A stretch of DNA of 5,105 nt, from the NCBI GenBank assembly GCA_934597165.1, contig CAKTQP010000075.1, forward strand, positions 1-5,105, in the 5' to 3' direction. A program made the translations under genes and the position numbers. Shown here piece after piece: positions 1-4,927 of this stretch. Position 1 is the first letter of the stretch, and every line of letters starts with the position of its first letter. Source of the stretch: an uncultured Oscillospiraceae bacterium (GTDB lineage: Bacteria > Bacillota > Clostridia > Oscillospirales > Oscillospiraceae). Below the pieces are notes generated by a model. That model was not told the DNA's origin. It saw only the letters and a list, made by a program, of their open reading frames with translations, and did not search any database.

Positions 1-527
1 GACAGGAGGAAGGTTGCCGCGTCGTTCAGGTTCACGTGAGTGGGGATGTCGATGACCAGCAGCTCTTCCTGAGTCGGGTACATCATGGGCAGGGACACAT
101 ATCCAATGCAGCCATCCGCCAGGAGCGGCCAGCCGTGATCGTCCAGCGTCGCCCCTTCCGGACGCAGGAGCAGGTCAGAGCCGCGGTCGGAGGTGAGATA
201 CTCCAAGGTCTGGGGTTCTTCCTGCCATTCGTCTGCCACAATACCGCTGAAATAGGGCTGCAGCTGCTCCAGGAAAAAGGCGTCGGAGAACTGCTCCTGG
301 GTCACCTCGCCCAGCAGCTGTTCCAGCTGACCCAAGGTGACCTCCGCCGGGATCTCCAGCCGCAGTCCCATCAGGTTCTCTTCCTTCTGGTCGAACATCT
401 TGTACAGATCCACGATGACCGTACTGGTAAACAGCGCTCCCTTGCCATAGCGCACCATATCATCCAGATCTGCCTCATAGGCGTGCTGCCGTGCGGCCTG
501 TACCGCGAGGATTTCTTGTAGTTTCAT
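1..527 (-). CDS. Uncharacterised protein, C-terminus cut off by window edge
   Basis: An open minus-strand frame starts at ATG 527 (MKLQEILAVQAARQHAYEAD...) and runs 175 codons without a stop to the window edge, so the C-terminus is missing. I do not recognise the family. The visible part is acidic, soluble and without signal peptide or membrane segment. It looks like an N-terminal helical stretch followed by a mixed alpha/beta part, with a hydrophobic strand-like segment LLVIDIP near residue 160. The start lies 5 nt after the TGA of the upstream 2-hydroxyacid dehydrogenase, and no good Shine-Dalgarno precedes it (the nearest purine patch is a weak GGTGA inside the upstream gene). This suggests translational coupling and places it third in the isocitrate dehydrogenase transcription unit. 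Reality as a gene is supported by the unbroken frame, sensible composition and tight operon packing; function is unknown. Confidence 0.75.
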   Translation of the reverse strand, partial: MKLQEILAVQAARQHAYEADLDDMVRYGKGALFTSTVIVDLYKMFDQKEENLMGLRLEIPAEVTLGQLEQLLGEVTQEQFSDAFFLEQLQPYFSGIVADEWQEEPQTLEYLTSDRGSDLLLRPEGATLDDHGWPLLADGCIGYVSLPMMYPTQEELLVIDIPTHVNLNDAATFLL

Positions 528-532
528 AGCGT

Positions 533-1495
533 TCACGGATTCACCACATTCTGAGGCTTGCCGTCCAGGAAGCAGCGGAGGTTGTCCACGGCGATGTTCA
601 TCAGCCGCTGACGGGCTTCCTTGGTGGCCCAAGCGATGTGGGGGGTCATGATGCAGTTCTTAGCGGTGAGCAGGGGGCTGGTGGCGGGCAGGGGTTCTAC
701 CGCGGCCACGTCCAGACCGGCGGCGTAGATCTTGCCGCTGTTCAGAGCGTCTGCCACGTCCTGCTCCACGATGAGCGCGCCGCGGGCGGTGTTGAGCAGG
801 ATGACGCCGTCCTTCATCTTGGCAATGGCGTCCTTGTTGATCATCTCACGGTTCTCCGGGAACAGGGGGCAGTGGAGGGAGATGATGTCGGACTGGGCGT
901 ACAGGGTGTCCAGGTCTACGTAGGTGCTGATGGCCTTGCCCGCCTCGGTGGGATGGGAGCCGGTGGCCAGGACGTTCATGCCCAGGGCGCGGGCGACCTT
1001 GCCCACAGACTGACCGATGGAGCCGAAGCCGATGATGCCGATGGTCTTATGTGCCAGCTCCATCAGGGGGAAATCCCAGAAGCAGAAGTCGGCGCAGGCA
1101 GACCACTCGCCGGCATGGACCCGTTCGCTGTGATGTCCCACGTGGCTGCAAATCTCCAGCAGCAGCGCCAGGGTCATCTGGGTCACCGCGTCGGTGCTGT
1201 AGCCGGGGACGTTGCAGACCACCACACCGTGAGCCTTGGCGGCGTCGATGTCCACGATGTTGTAGCCGGTGGCCAGGATGCCCACGAACTTCAGGTTGGG
1301 GCAGGCGTCAAAGATGGCAGCGGACAGGGGGGTCTTGTTGGTAAAAACCAGCTCGGCGTCCCCGATGCGCTCCAAAATGGTCTTGCGGTCGAAGGGCGTC
1401 CGGTCATAAATGGTCAGATCCCCCAGCTTGCGCAGCTCGTCCCAGCTCAGGTCACCGGGATTGCCAGCGTAGCCGTCCAGTACTACGATTTTCAT
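533..1495 (-). CDS. D-2-hydroxyacid dehydrogenase, hydroxypyruvate reductase (glycerate dehydrogenase)-like
   Basis: A 320-residue cytosolic NAD(P)-dependent 2-ketoacid reductase of the D-isomer-specific family, usual length about 310-330. The substrate domain has the signature ATGYNIVDID (75-84). The Rossmann domain has GFGSIG (156-161). The catalytic triad is visible: Arg238 in NTARGA, Glu267 in DVAAVEPLP and His286 in TPHIAWAT. The PHIAWAT form is typical of hydroxypyruvate reductase/glycerate dehydrogenase (HprA-like), which interconverts hydroxypyruvate and D-glycerate; other 2-ketoacids are possible. The strand after the glycine motif ends in LATGSHP with no acidic residue, so NAD versus NADP preference cannot be assigned. 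The start is placed at ATG 1495 because AGGAGG (1504-1509) lies 8 nt upstream; an in-frame GTG at 1498 is only 5 nt away and would add one residue. It follows isocitrate dehydrogenase by 42 nt with no terminator between, so the two are probably cotranscribed. Confidence 0.93.
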   Translation of the reverse strand: MKIVVLDGYAGNPGDLSWDELRKLGDLTIYDRTPFDRKTILERIGDAELVFTNKTPLSAAIFDACPNLKFVGILATGYNIVDIDAAKAHGVVVCNVPGYSTDAVTQMTLALLLEICSHVGHHSERVHAGEWSACADFCFWDFPLMELAHKTIGIIGFGSIGQSVGKVARALGMNVLATGSHPTEAGKAISTYVDLDTLYAQSDIISLHCPLFPENREMINKDAIAKMKDGVILLNTARGALIVEQDVADALNSGKIYAAGLDVAAVEPLPATSPLLTAKNCIMTPHIAWATKEARQRLMNIAVDNLRCFLDGKPQNVVNP

Positions 1496-1503
1496 CACAA
1501 TTA

Positions 1504-1509
1504 CCTCCT
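1504..1509 (-). promoter_or_regulatory. Ribosome binding site of the 2-hydroxyacid dehydrogenase
   Basis: A full AGGAGG on the minus strand, 5 nt before GTG 1498 and 8 nt before ATG 1495. The spacing and codon favour ATG as the start. Confidence 0.8.
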
Positions 1510-1537
1510 TAGATGTATGGTTCTATCTTTCTGGAAA

Positions 1538-2752
1538 TCAGCTGAGTTTTGCCTCCAGATGGTTCCGAATCTCCTTCAAAAAGGCGATGCTGCTCACCTT
1601 CTGAGCAGGCTCTTCGCCCTCCCACAGCAGCGCCAGGTCGCCGGTCATGACGCCGGAGCGGATGGTGTCCAGGGTAGCCCCTTCCAGTGCGTCGGCGAAC
1701 TGACCCAGCTCCGGGATGCCGTCCAGTTCCCCCCGCTTGCGCAGGGCGCCAGACCAGGCGAAGATGGTGGCCACCGGGTTGGTGGAGGTCTCCTCGCCCT
1801 TGAGATACTTGTAGTAGTGGCGGGTGACGGTGCCGTGGGCGGCCTCGTACTCGTAGTTGCCGTCGGGGCTGACCAGGACAGAAGTCATCATGGCCAGAGA
1901 GCCGAAGGCGGTGGAGACCATATCGCTCATCACGTCGCCGTCATAGTTCTTGCACGCCCAGATGAACCCGCCCTTGCTGCGGATGACCCGGGCGACGGCG
2001 TCGTCAATGAGGGTGTAGAAATAGGTGATGCCCAGTTCGTTGAATTTTGCCTCGTATTCCGCGGCAAAGATTTCCGCGAAAATATCCTTGAACCGGTGGT
2101 CATACTGCTTGGAGATGGTGTCCTTGGTGGAGAACCACAGGTCCTGCTTGGTGTCGATGGCGAACTGGAAGCAGGAGCGGGCGAAGGAGTAGATGGAAGA
2201 ATCCTTGTTGAACTGCCCCTGCAGGACGCCGGGGCACTCGAAGTCGTAGATGGTCTTCCGGAATTCCGTCCCATCCTCCCCGTGGAACAGCAGCTCCGCC
2301 TTGCCAGGGCAGGGGACCCGGTAGTCGGTGGCCTTGTACACGTCGCCGAAGGCGTGACGGGCGATGGTGATGGGTGCCAGCCAGTTCTTGACCACCGGGG
2401 AGATGCCCTCCACCATGATGGGGGTGCGGAACACGGTGCCGTCCAGGATGGAGCGGATGGTGCCGTTGGGGCTCTTCCACATCTCGGTCAGCTTGTACTC
2501 CTCCATCCGCTGAGCGTTGGGGGTGATGGTGGCGCACTTGACGGCGACGCCGTATTTCTTGGTGGCGTTGGCGGCGTCGATGGTCACCTGGTCGCCGGTC
2601 TTGTCCCGCTCCGGCAGACCCAGGTCGTAGTATTCCGTCTTCAGGTCTACGAAGGGCAGCAGCAGCTCCTCTTTGATCTCTTTCCAGAGGATGCGGGTCA
2701 TCTCGTCCCCGTCCATCTCCACCAGGGGGGTGGTCATTTTGATCTTATCCAT
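1538..2752 (-). CDS. icd: NADP-dependent isocitrate dehydrogenase, eukaryote-like homodimeric type
   Basis: A 404-residue cytosolic enzyme that oxidatively decarboxylates isocitrate to 2-oxoglutarate and makes NADPH. It aligns almost residue for residue with the human IDH1-type subfamily rather than the E. coli Icd type: VEMDGDEMTR (11-20), ATITP (74-78), MWKSPNGTIR (91-100), ARHAFGDVY (131-139) and FIWACKNYDGDVMSD (263-277). The expected active-site residues are all present: Thr77, Ser94, Arg100, Arg109, Arg132, Tyr139, Lys210, Asp250, and metal-binding Asp273 and Asp277. AAHGTVTRH (304-312) ends in the Arg311-His312 pair that in this subfamily contacts the NADP 2'-phosphate, supporting NADP use. 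The length is normal and the gene is intact. ATG 2752 has GAGG 8 nt upstream. It is first in its transcription unit, behind a strong promoter at 2806-2834, with the 2-hydroxyacid dehydrogenase following. Confidence 0.97.
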   Translation of the reverse strand: MDKIKMTTPLVEMDGDEMTRILWKEIKEELLLPFVDLKTEYYDLGLPERDKTGDQVTIDAANATKKYGVAVKCATITPNAQRMEEYKLTEMWKSPNGTIRSILDGTVFRTPIMVEGISPVVKNWLAPITIARHAFGDVYKATDYRVPCPGKAELLFHGEDGTEFRKTIYDFECPGVLQGQFNKDSSIYSFARSCFQFAIDTKQDLWFSTKDTISKQYDHRFKDIFAEIFAAEYEAKFNELGITYFYTLIDDAVARVIRSKGGFIWACKNYDGDVMSDMVSTAFGSLAMMTSVLVSPDGNYEYEAAHGTVTRHYYKYLKGEETSTNPVATIFAWSGALRKRGELDGIPELGQFADALEGATLDTIRSGVMTGDLALLWEGEEPAQKVSSIAFLKEIRNHLEAKLS

Positions 2753-2779
2753 ATTTCATACCTCGTCTTTGTGTTGGGC

Positions 2780-2819
2780 GTTGTGGTAAATTTGGCGATA
2801 GTACTATTGTAGCCACAAC
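2780..2819. promoter_or_regulatory. Candidate operator: inverted repeats over the icd promoter
   Basis: Two dyads overlap the icd -10 box and expected start of transcription. A perfect 10-bp palindrome ATAGTACTAT lies at 2798-2807. A wider repeat, GTTGTGG (2780-2786) with CCACAAC (2813-2819), flanks it. The two are not quite concentric (centres 2802.5 and 2799.5). Position suggests a repressor site; the regulator is not known and I do not match it to a named box. Confidence 0.35.
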
Positions 2820-2834
2820 CGAGGCCGGTGGCAA
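2806..2834 (-). promoter_or_regulatory. Sigma-A type promoter of icd
   Basis: On the minus strand, -35 TTGCCA (2829-2834) and -10 TACAAT (2806-2811) are separated by exactly 17 nt. Both are one or two bases from consensus. Transcription would begin near 2799, giving a leader of about 47 nt before ATG 2752. Confidence 0.75.
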
Positions 2835-2872
2835 GAGACAAAGTGCCCAAAAGAACTTTCCCAAATGAAAGT

Positions 2873-2908
2873 GGAACGGGAGAACCTTGCAAAAAGCTCT
2901 CCCGTTCC
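2873..2908 (-). terminator. Hairpin terminator after the ferritin-like gene
   Basis: A perfect 11-bp stem (2873-2883 with 2898-2908, GGAACGGGAGA against TCTCCCGTTCC, loop 14 nt) begins 6 nt after the TGA of the 78-residue protein. On the minus strand it is followed by ACTTTCATTT. A second 6-bp hairpin directly adjoins it (2855-2860 with 2867-2872) and is followed by TCTTTT. The U-tracts are imperfect, but stem strength and placement fit the end of the superoxide dismutase transcription unit, just before the icd promoter. Confidence 0.7.
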
Positions 2909-2914
2909 CGTCGG

Positions 2915-3151
2915 TCAGTCCTTCAAATATTCATCCTGGCAGTTCTGCAGCAGCTGCCGGAACCGTCTTGCGTGCATGGCCTCGTCCTCAGCGAACTGGT
3001 CAAAGATACGGCACACGTCGTCGTTGTCCTTGATCTCCTGCTTGTAGGCCTGATAATCCAGCACCAATTCCATAGAGTTCTCCCAGGCTCGGAGCAGCCG
3101 ATCCCGGGTGTTGATCTTTACGGCGTTGTCGCCTAAGCGTTCCCGTCTCAT
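2915..3151 (-). CDS. Small two-helix ferritin/rubrerythrin-like protein
   Basis: A 78-residue soluble protein starting MRRERLGDNA. After a short basic N-terminus it shows two long helices: about 17-40 (LLRAWENSMELVLDYQAY) and about 45-75 (FAEDEAMHARRFRQLLQ). The second helix carries the ExxH motif of ferritin-like diiron proteins (Glu57, His60), and the first offers Glu24 and Glu28; the Glu24-Glu57-His60 spacing matches the first half-site of rubrerythrins. At half the size of a normal four-helix bundle it would need to dimerise to complete a diiron site. It lacks the rubredoxin domain and any clear encapsulin-targeting tail. The start is ATG 3151: AGGAGG (3158-3163) directly abuts the in-frame ATG at 3157 but sits 6 nt from ATG 3151. 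It lies 58 nt downstream of superoxide dismutase, is probably cotranscribed, and is followed by a terminator. Metal binding and peroxide or iron handling are inferred. Confidence 0.8.
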   Translation of the reverse strand: MRRERLGDNAVKINTRDRLLRAWENSMELVLDYQAYKQEIKDNDDVCRIFDQFAEDEAMHARRFRQLLQNCQDEYLKD

Positions 3152-3158
3152 GGTCATC

Positions 3159-3186
3159 CTCCTGTCGTCTAAACTGCGTACAGGAG
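3159..3186 (-). promoter_or_regulatory. Hairpin that can sequester the ribosome binding site of the ferritin-like gene
   Basis: In the minus-strand transcript, CTCCTGT (3186-3180) pairs perfectly with ACAGGAG (3165-3159). A bulged A and two more C-G pairs lie inside, closing a 9-nt loop (CAGTTTAGA). The 3' arm contains five of the six bases of the AGGAGG that serves ATG 3151, so the folded form would hide the Shine-Dalgarno. The pairing is read directly; any regulatory effect is inferred. Confidence 0.5.
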
Positions 3187-3209
3187 TAGTATGGACGAAA
3201 AATCCCCCC

Positions 3210-3860
3210 TTATGCGCTCCCAGGCCAGCACTGACCCTGGCGGCACATCCGATAGTTCTCCTCCGCCTGCCCCCAGTTCACCACCTGGAACCAGCAGTCC
3301 AGATAGTCCCCCCGGTTCCAGCAGTGCTTGAGATAGTAGGCGTGCTCCCACACATCTACATTAAAAATAGGACACAGCCCCATAGCAAGCGGGTTGTTCT
3401 GGTTGGGTGTGGTCACAATGCGCAGCCCTTGCCGGCCCCACACCAGCCAGGCGTAGCCGGAGCCGAACACGGACAGGGCAGCGGTGTGGAACGCGGTCTT
3501 GAACTGGTCAAAGCTGCCAAAACAGCGGCCGATGGCCTCTGCCAGTTCCCCAGACGGCTCCGCCGGAGCGGGATTTTGCAGGAGGGAGAAGTAGAACCGG
3601 TGATTGTACACCCCGCCTGCCGCATGGCGCAGCTGGGTGCGCAGGGGCTGAGGCAGACGGAGGGTCCCTGCTGCCAGCCGTTCCAGGGGATAGGCTTGGA
3701 GGGTGGGACGGTCGGCCAGGAGCTGGTTCAGGCTGTCGATGTAGGCTTGCAGGTGGTGCTGATGATGAACCTCCATGGTCTTCTCGTCGATGTACGGCTC
3801 CAGGTCGCAGTAGCCGTAGGGGAGGGGTAGATTTTCAAAGGGATAGCAGTTGTTTGCCAT
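3210..3860 (-). CDS. sodA: Superoxide dismutase, Fe/Mn family, Mn-type residues
   Basis: A 216-residue cytosolic enzyme converting superoxide to H2O2 and O2. The four metal ligands are visible: His32 (MEVHHQHH), His87 (VYNHRFYF), and Asp169 and His173 (DVWEHAYY). Second-shell His36 and Tyr40 are kept. The outer-sphere Gln is Gln154 in PNQNNP, with Gly83 at the position where Fe enzymes carry Gln, which points to Mn or cambialistic use. Eight cysteines (5, 18, 113, 163, 180, 189, 206, 211) are many for this family, and the last two sit in an unusual tail ending CRQGQCWPGSA. ATG 3860 is chosen because GGAGG lies 8 nt upstream and the protein then begins like other family members; an in-frame start further up adds 12 unlikely residues. 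I see no signal peptide. It is divergent from the FMN oxidoreductase and heads a likely two-gene unit with the ferritin-like gene. Confidence 0.95.
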   Translation of the reverse strand: MANNCYPFENLPLPYGYCDLEPYIDEKTMEVHHQHHLQAYIDSLNQLLADRPTLQAYPLERLAAGTLRLPQPLRTQLRHAAGGVYNHRFYFSLLQNPAPAEPSGELAEAIGRCFGSFDQFKTAFHTAALSVFGSGYAWLVWGRQGLRIVTTPNQNNPLAMGLCPIFNVDVWEHAYYLKHCWNRGDYLDCWFQVVNWGQAEENYRMCRQGQCWPGSA

Positions 3861-3880
3861 AGGAAACACCTCCGAAATGC

Positions 3881-3897
3881 ATTGACTGTCTGCCAAT
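3881..3897. promoter_or_regulatory. Imperfect palindrome upstream of superoxide dismutase
   Basis: A 17-bp near-palindrome (ATTGGCAGACAGTCAAT on the minus strand; outer four pairs perfect, two inner mismatches) lies 21 nt before ATG 3860. No convincing minus-strand -35/-10 pair was found nearby, so this could be part of a weak or activator-dependent promoter. It does not resemble a PerR or Fur box. Confidence 0.25.
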
Positions 3898-3923
3898 CTA
3901 TGCGCCGCCTGCCGGAGATATGC

Positions 3924-3947
3924 CCCACAGTTGACCCACCTGTCGGG
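3924..3947. promoter_or_regulatory. Candidate operator over the -35 box of the FMN oxidoreductase promoter
   Basis: CCCACAG (3924-3930) and CTGTCGGG (3940-3947) form an inverted repeat with one bulged base around TTGACCCAC, which contains the -35 hexamer. It lies in the divergent region shared with superoxide dismutase, so one regulator could act on both genes. Functional meaning is inferred. Confidence 0.3.
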
Positions 3948-3959
3948 AGAGGGTATGAT
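3931..3959 (+). promoter_or_regulatory. Sigma-A type promoter of the FMN oxidoreductase
   Basis: TTGACC (3931-3936) and TATGAT (3954-3959) are separated by 17 nt, both one base from consensus. The transcript would start near 3966, leaving a very short leader that is almost entirely ribosome binding site (AGGAGG 3968-3973, 9 nt from ATG 3983). Confidence 0.8.
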
Positions 3960-3982
3960 AGAGAAAAAGGAGGAAGTGTCTT

Positions 3983-4522
3983 ATGAGCCATGTTTTGATC
4001 CTAGTGGGCAGCGTCCGCCCCAACGGCAACACCCAAGCCCTGGCACAAGCCTGCGCCGACGGCGCCCGAACGGCAGGCCACCAGGTGGAGGTGGTCTCGG
4101 TGGCAGACTACCACGTCCACCCCTGCACCGGCTGCGAGGGCTGCTCCCGCCACCCGGGGAACCAGTGCGTCCAGCAGGACGATATGCAGAAGATCTACCC
4201 CAAGCTCCTGTGGGCGGACGTGGTGGTGGCCGCGTCCCCGGTGTACTTCTACGGCGTCAGCGCCCAGCTGAAAGCGGTCATCGACCGATGCCACACCCCA
4301 CTGCGCAACCAGTTCCACATCCAAAAACTAGCCCTGCTCCTGGTAGGCGGCGCCACCCTGCCCACCCTGTTCGACGCCATCCTCTGCCAGTACCAGCTCA
4401 TCCTGGACTTTTTCCACTTCCAGGACGGCGGCCGCGTGCTGGTGCCTGGCGTCTGGGCACCTGGCGAGATCGCCGGACATCCGGGGCTGCAGGCGGCGTA
4501 TGAGCTGGGGGAACGGCTGTAG
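3983..4522 (+). CDS. Flavodoxin-fold NAD(P)H:FMN oxidoreductase with compact Cys motif (iron-sulfur flavoprotein-like)
   Basis: A 179-residue cytosolic protein of the NADPH-dependent FMN reductase/flavodoxin superfamily, of ordinary length. The first strand and phosphate-binding loop are VLILVGSVRPNGNT (4-17), and the FMN ring loop is ASPVYFYGVSAQLKAVIDR (84-102). Between them lie Cys48, Cys51, Cys54 and Cys62 in the spacing C-x2-C-x2-C-x7-C, followed by QQDDMQKIY. That compact pattern is the one that binds a 4Fe-4S cluster in archaeal iron-sulfur flavoproteins (Isf), which can reduce O2 and H2O2; many bacterial relatives have the same cysteines without proof of a cluster. So flavin binding is confident, the cluster plausible and the substrate unknown. 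It has its own promoter and a strong Shine-Dalgarno, and is divergent from superoxide dismutase, which suggests a redox-stress role. Its TAG stop faces the zinc-ribbon gene tail to tail, 7 nt apart, with no visible terminator. Confidence 0.9.
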   Translation: MSHVLILVGSVRPNGNTQALAQACADGARTAGHQVEVVSVADYHVHPCTGCEGCSRHPGNQCVQQDDMQKIYPKLLWADVVVAASPVYFYGVSAQLKAVIDRCHTPLRNQFHIQKLALLLVGGATLPTLFDAILCQYQLILDFFHFQDGGRVLVPGVWAPGEIAGHPGLQAAYELGERL

Positions 4523-4529
4523 CAATCGA

Positions 4530-4781
4530 TTAAGAGCCACCATACCGCCGATAATGCTGCTGCCGAATGTTAAGGGGATGTCGAAGTCCGTTGGAATAAA
4601 AGCATCCCGTACAATCATCACAGCGGCTTAGGTAGTCTCGTTTATTGCGAGCCCGGCACTGTTCGCACTGCTCCGGGTCAGGAAAGTGATTCCATTTGTA
4701 ACGGCGCTGTTTTTCCTCAGAGAAGACAAACAGTGCGTCACACTGCGTACAACGAATCTTTCTTGCCTGGTATTTGTCCAT
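4530..4781 (-). CDS. Small zinc-ribbon protein
   Basis: An 83-residue protein with two knuckles, Cys11-x2-Cys14 and Cys39-x2-Cys42, around FVFSEEKQRRY and followed by the basic RARNKR. This resembles the 'probable zinc-ribbon' small-protein family (zf-trcl), whose molecular role is not known; a nucleic-acid or protein contact is a guess. The C-terminal third contains three more cysteines (54, 57, 60, CDDCTGC) and a basic, aromatic tail, which I do not recognise as part of that family. ATG 4781 is chosen because AAAGGA lies 9 nt upstream; an in-frame TTG at 4799 has no such site. Base composition here is visibly more A+T-rich than in the neighbouring genes, hinting at recent acquisition or a poorly expressed gene. 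It converges on the FMN oxidoreductase gene. Confidence 0.7.
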   Translation of the reverse strand: MDKYQARKIRCTQCDALFVFSEEKQRRYKWNHFPDPEQCEQCRARNKRDYLSRCDDCTGCFYSNGLRHPLNIRQQHYRRYGGS

Positions 4782-4808
4782 ACAACAACGTCCTTTCAAA
4801 ACAGTTTT

Positions 4809-4820
4809 ATTGGAACCAAT
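4809..4820. repeat. Short perfect dyad upstream of the zinc-ribbon gene
   Basis: ATTGG-AA-CCAAT, a 5-bp arm palindrome with a 2-nt centre, lies 27 nt before ATG 4781. The surrounding A+T-rich stretch has no convincing -35/-10 pair, so the promoter of the zinc-ribbon gene remains unplaced. It may be an operator or chance. Confidence 0.2.
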
Positions 4821-4891
4821 GCGGCTCTACCTTAACTGTAATGAGAAGCGGTTTTGGTAGGCACTTGTTTGTGAACTTTTTGTAAACAAAG

Positions 4892-4919
4892 AAAAAGAGC
4901 CCCATTTGGGACTCTTTTT
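4892..4919 (-). terminator. Intrinsic terminator, possibly bidirectional
   Basis: An 8-bp stem AAAAAGAG/CTCTTTTT (4892-4899 with 4912-4919), one C-A mismatch, then CCC/GGG closing an ATTT loop. On the minus strand it lies a few nt after the TAA at 4928 and ends in TTTTTCTTT, so it terminates the right-edge gene. The plus-strand copy also ends in a T-run and could stop readthrough from the left. Confidence 0.88.
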
Positions 4920-4927
4920 TTCGCAAT

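Noticed and set aside
2746..2760. Four-codon reading frame (ATG AAA TAT GGA TAA) overlapping the icd start
   Set aside because: It is too short and shares the icd ribosome binding site; most likely a chance ATG.
638..2812. Very long plus-strand open frame opposite the dehydrogenase genes
   Set aside because: It is antisense to two genes with full catalytic motifs, is rich in Gly/Val/His/Gln repeats typical of reverse reading of GC-rich codons, and has no family motif.
2915..3157. Start of the ferritin-like gene at the upstream ATG 3157
   Set aside because: AGGAGG touches that ATG with no spacer, so initiation there is unlikely; the ATG 6 nt further in has workable spacing.
3191..3331. Plus-strand Ser/Pro-rich reading frame preceded by AGGAG, antisense to the end of SOD
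   Set aside because: The AGGAG is the 5' arm of the minus-strand hairpin read backwards, spacing is short, and the protein is low-complexity reverse reading of SOD codons.
4328..4621. Minus-strand frame overlapping the zinc-ribbon and the FMN oxidoreductase 3' end
   Set aside because: It starts with no ribosome binding site inside the zinc-ribbon gene, and most of it is the antisense of the oxidoreductase. Only its first third looks protein-like, noted as a finding.
4864..4890. Rex-like operator (TTGTGAA...ACAA) near the right terminator
   Set aside because: The half-sites are 3 nt too far apart for the 18-bp Rex box and one half is degenerate; it may just form a weak bulged hairpin beside the terminator.
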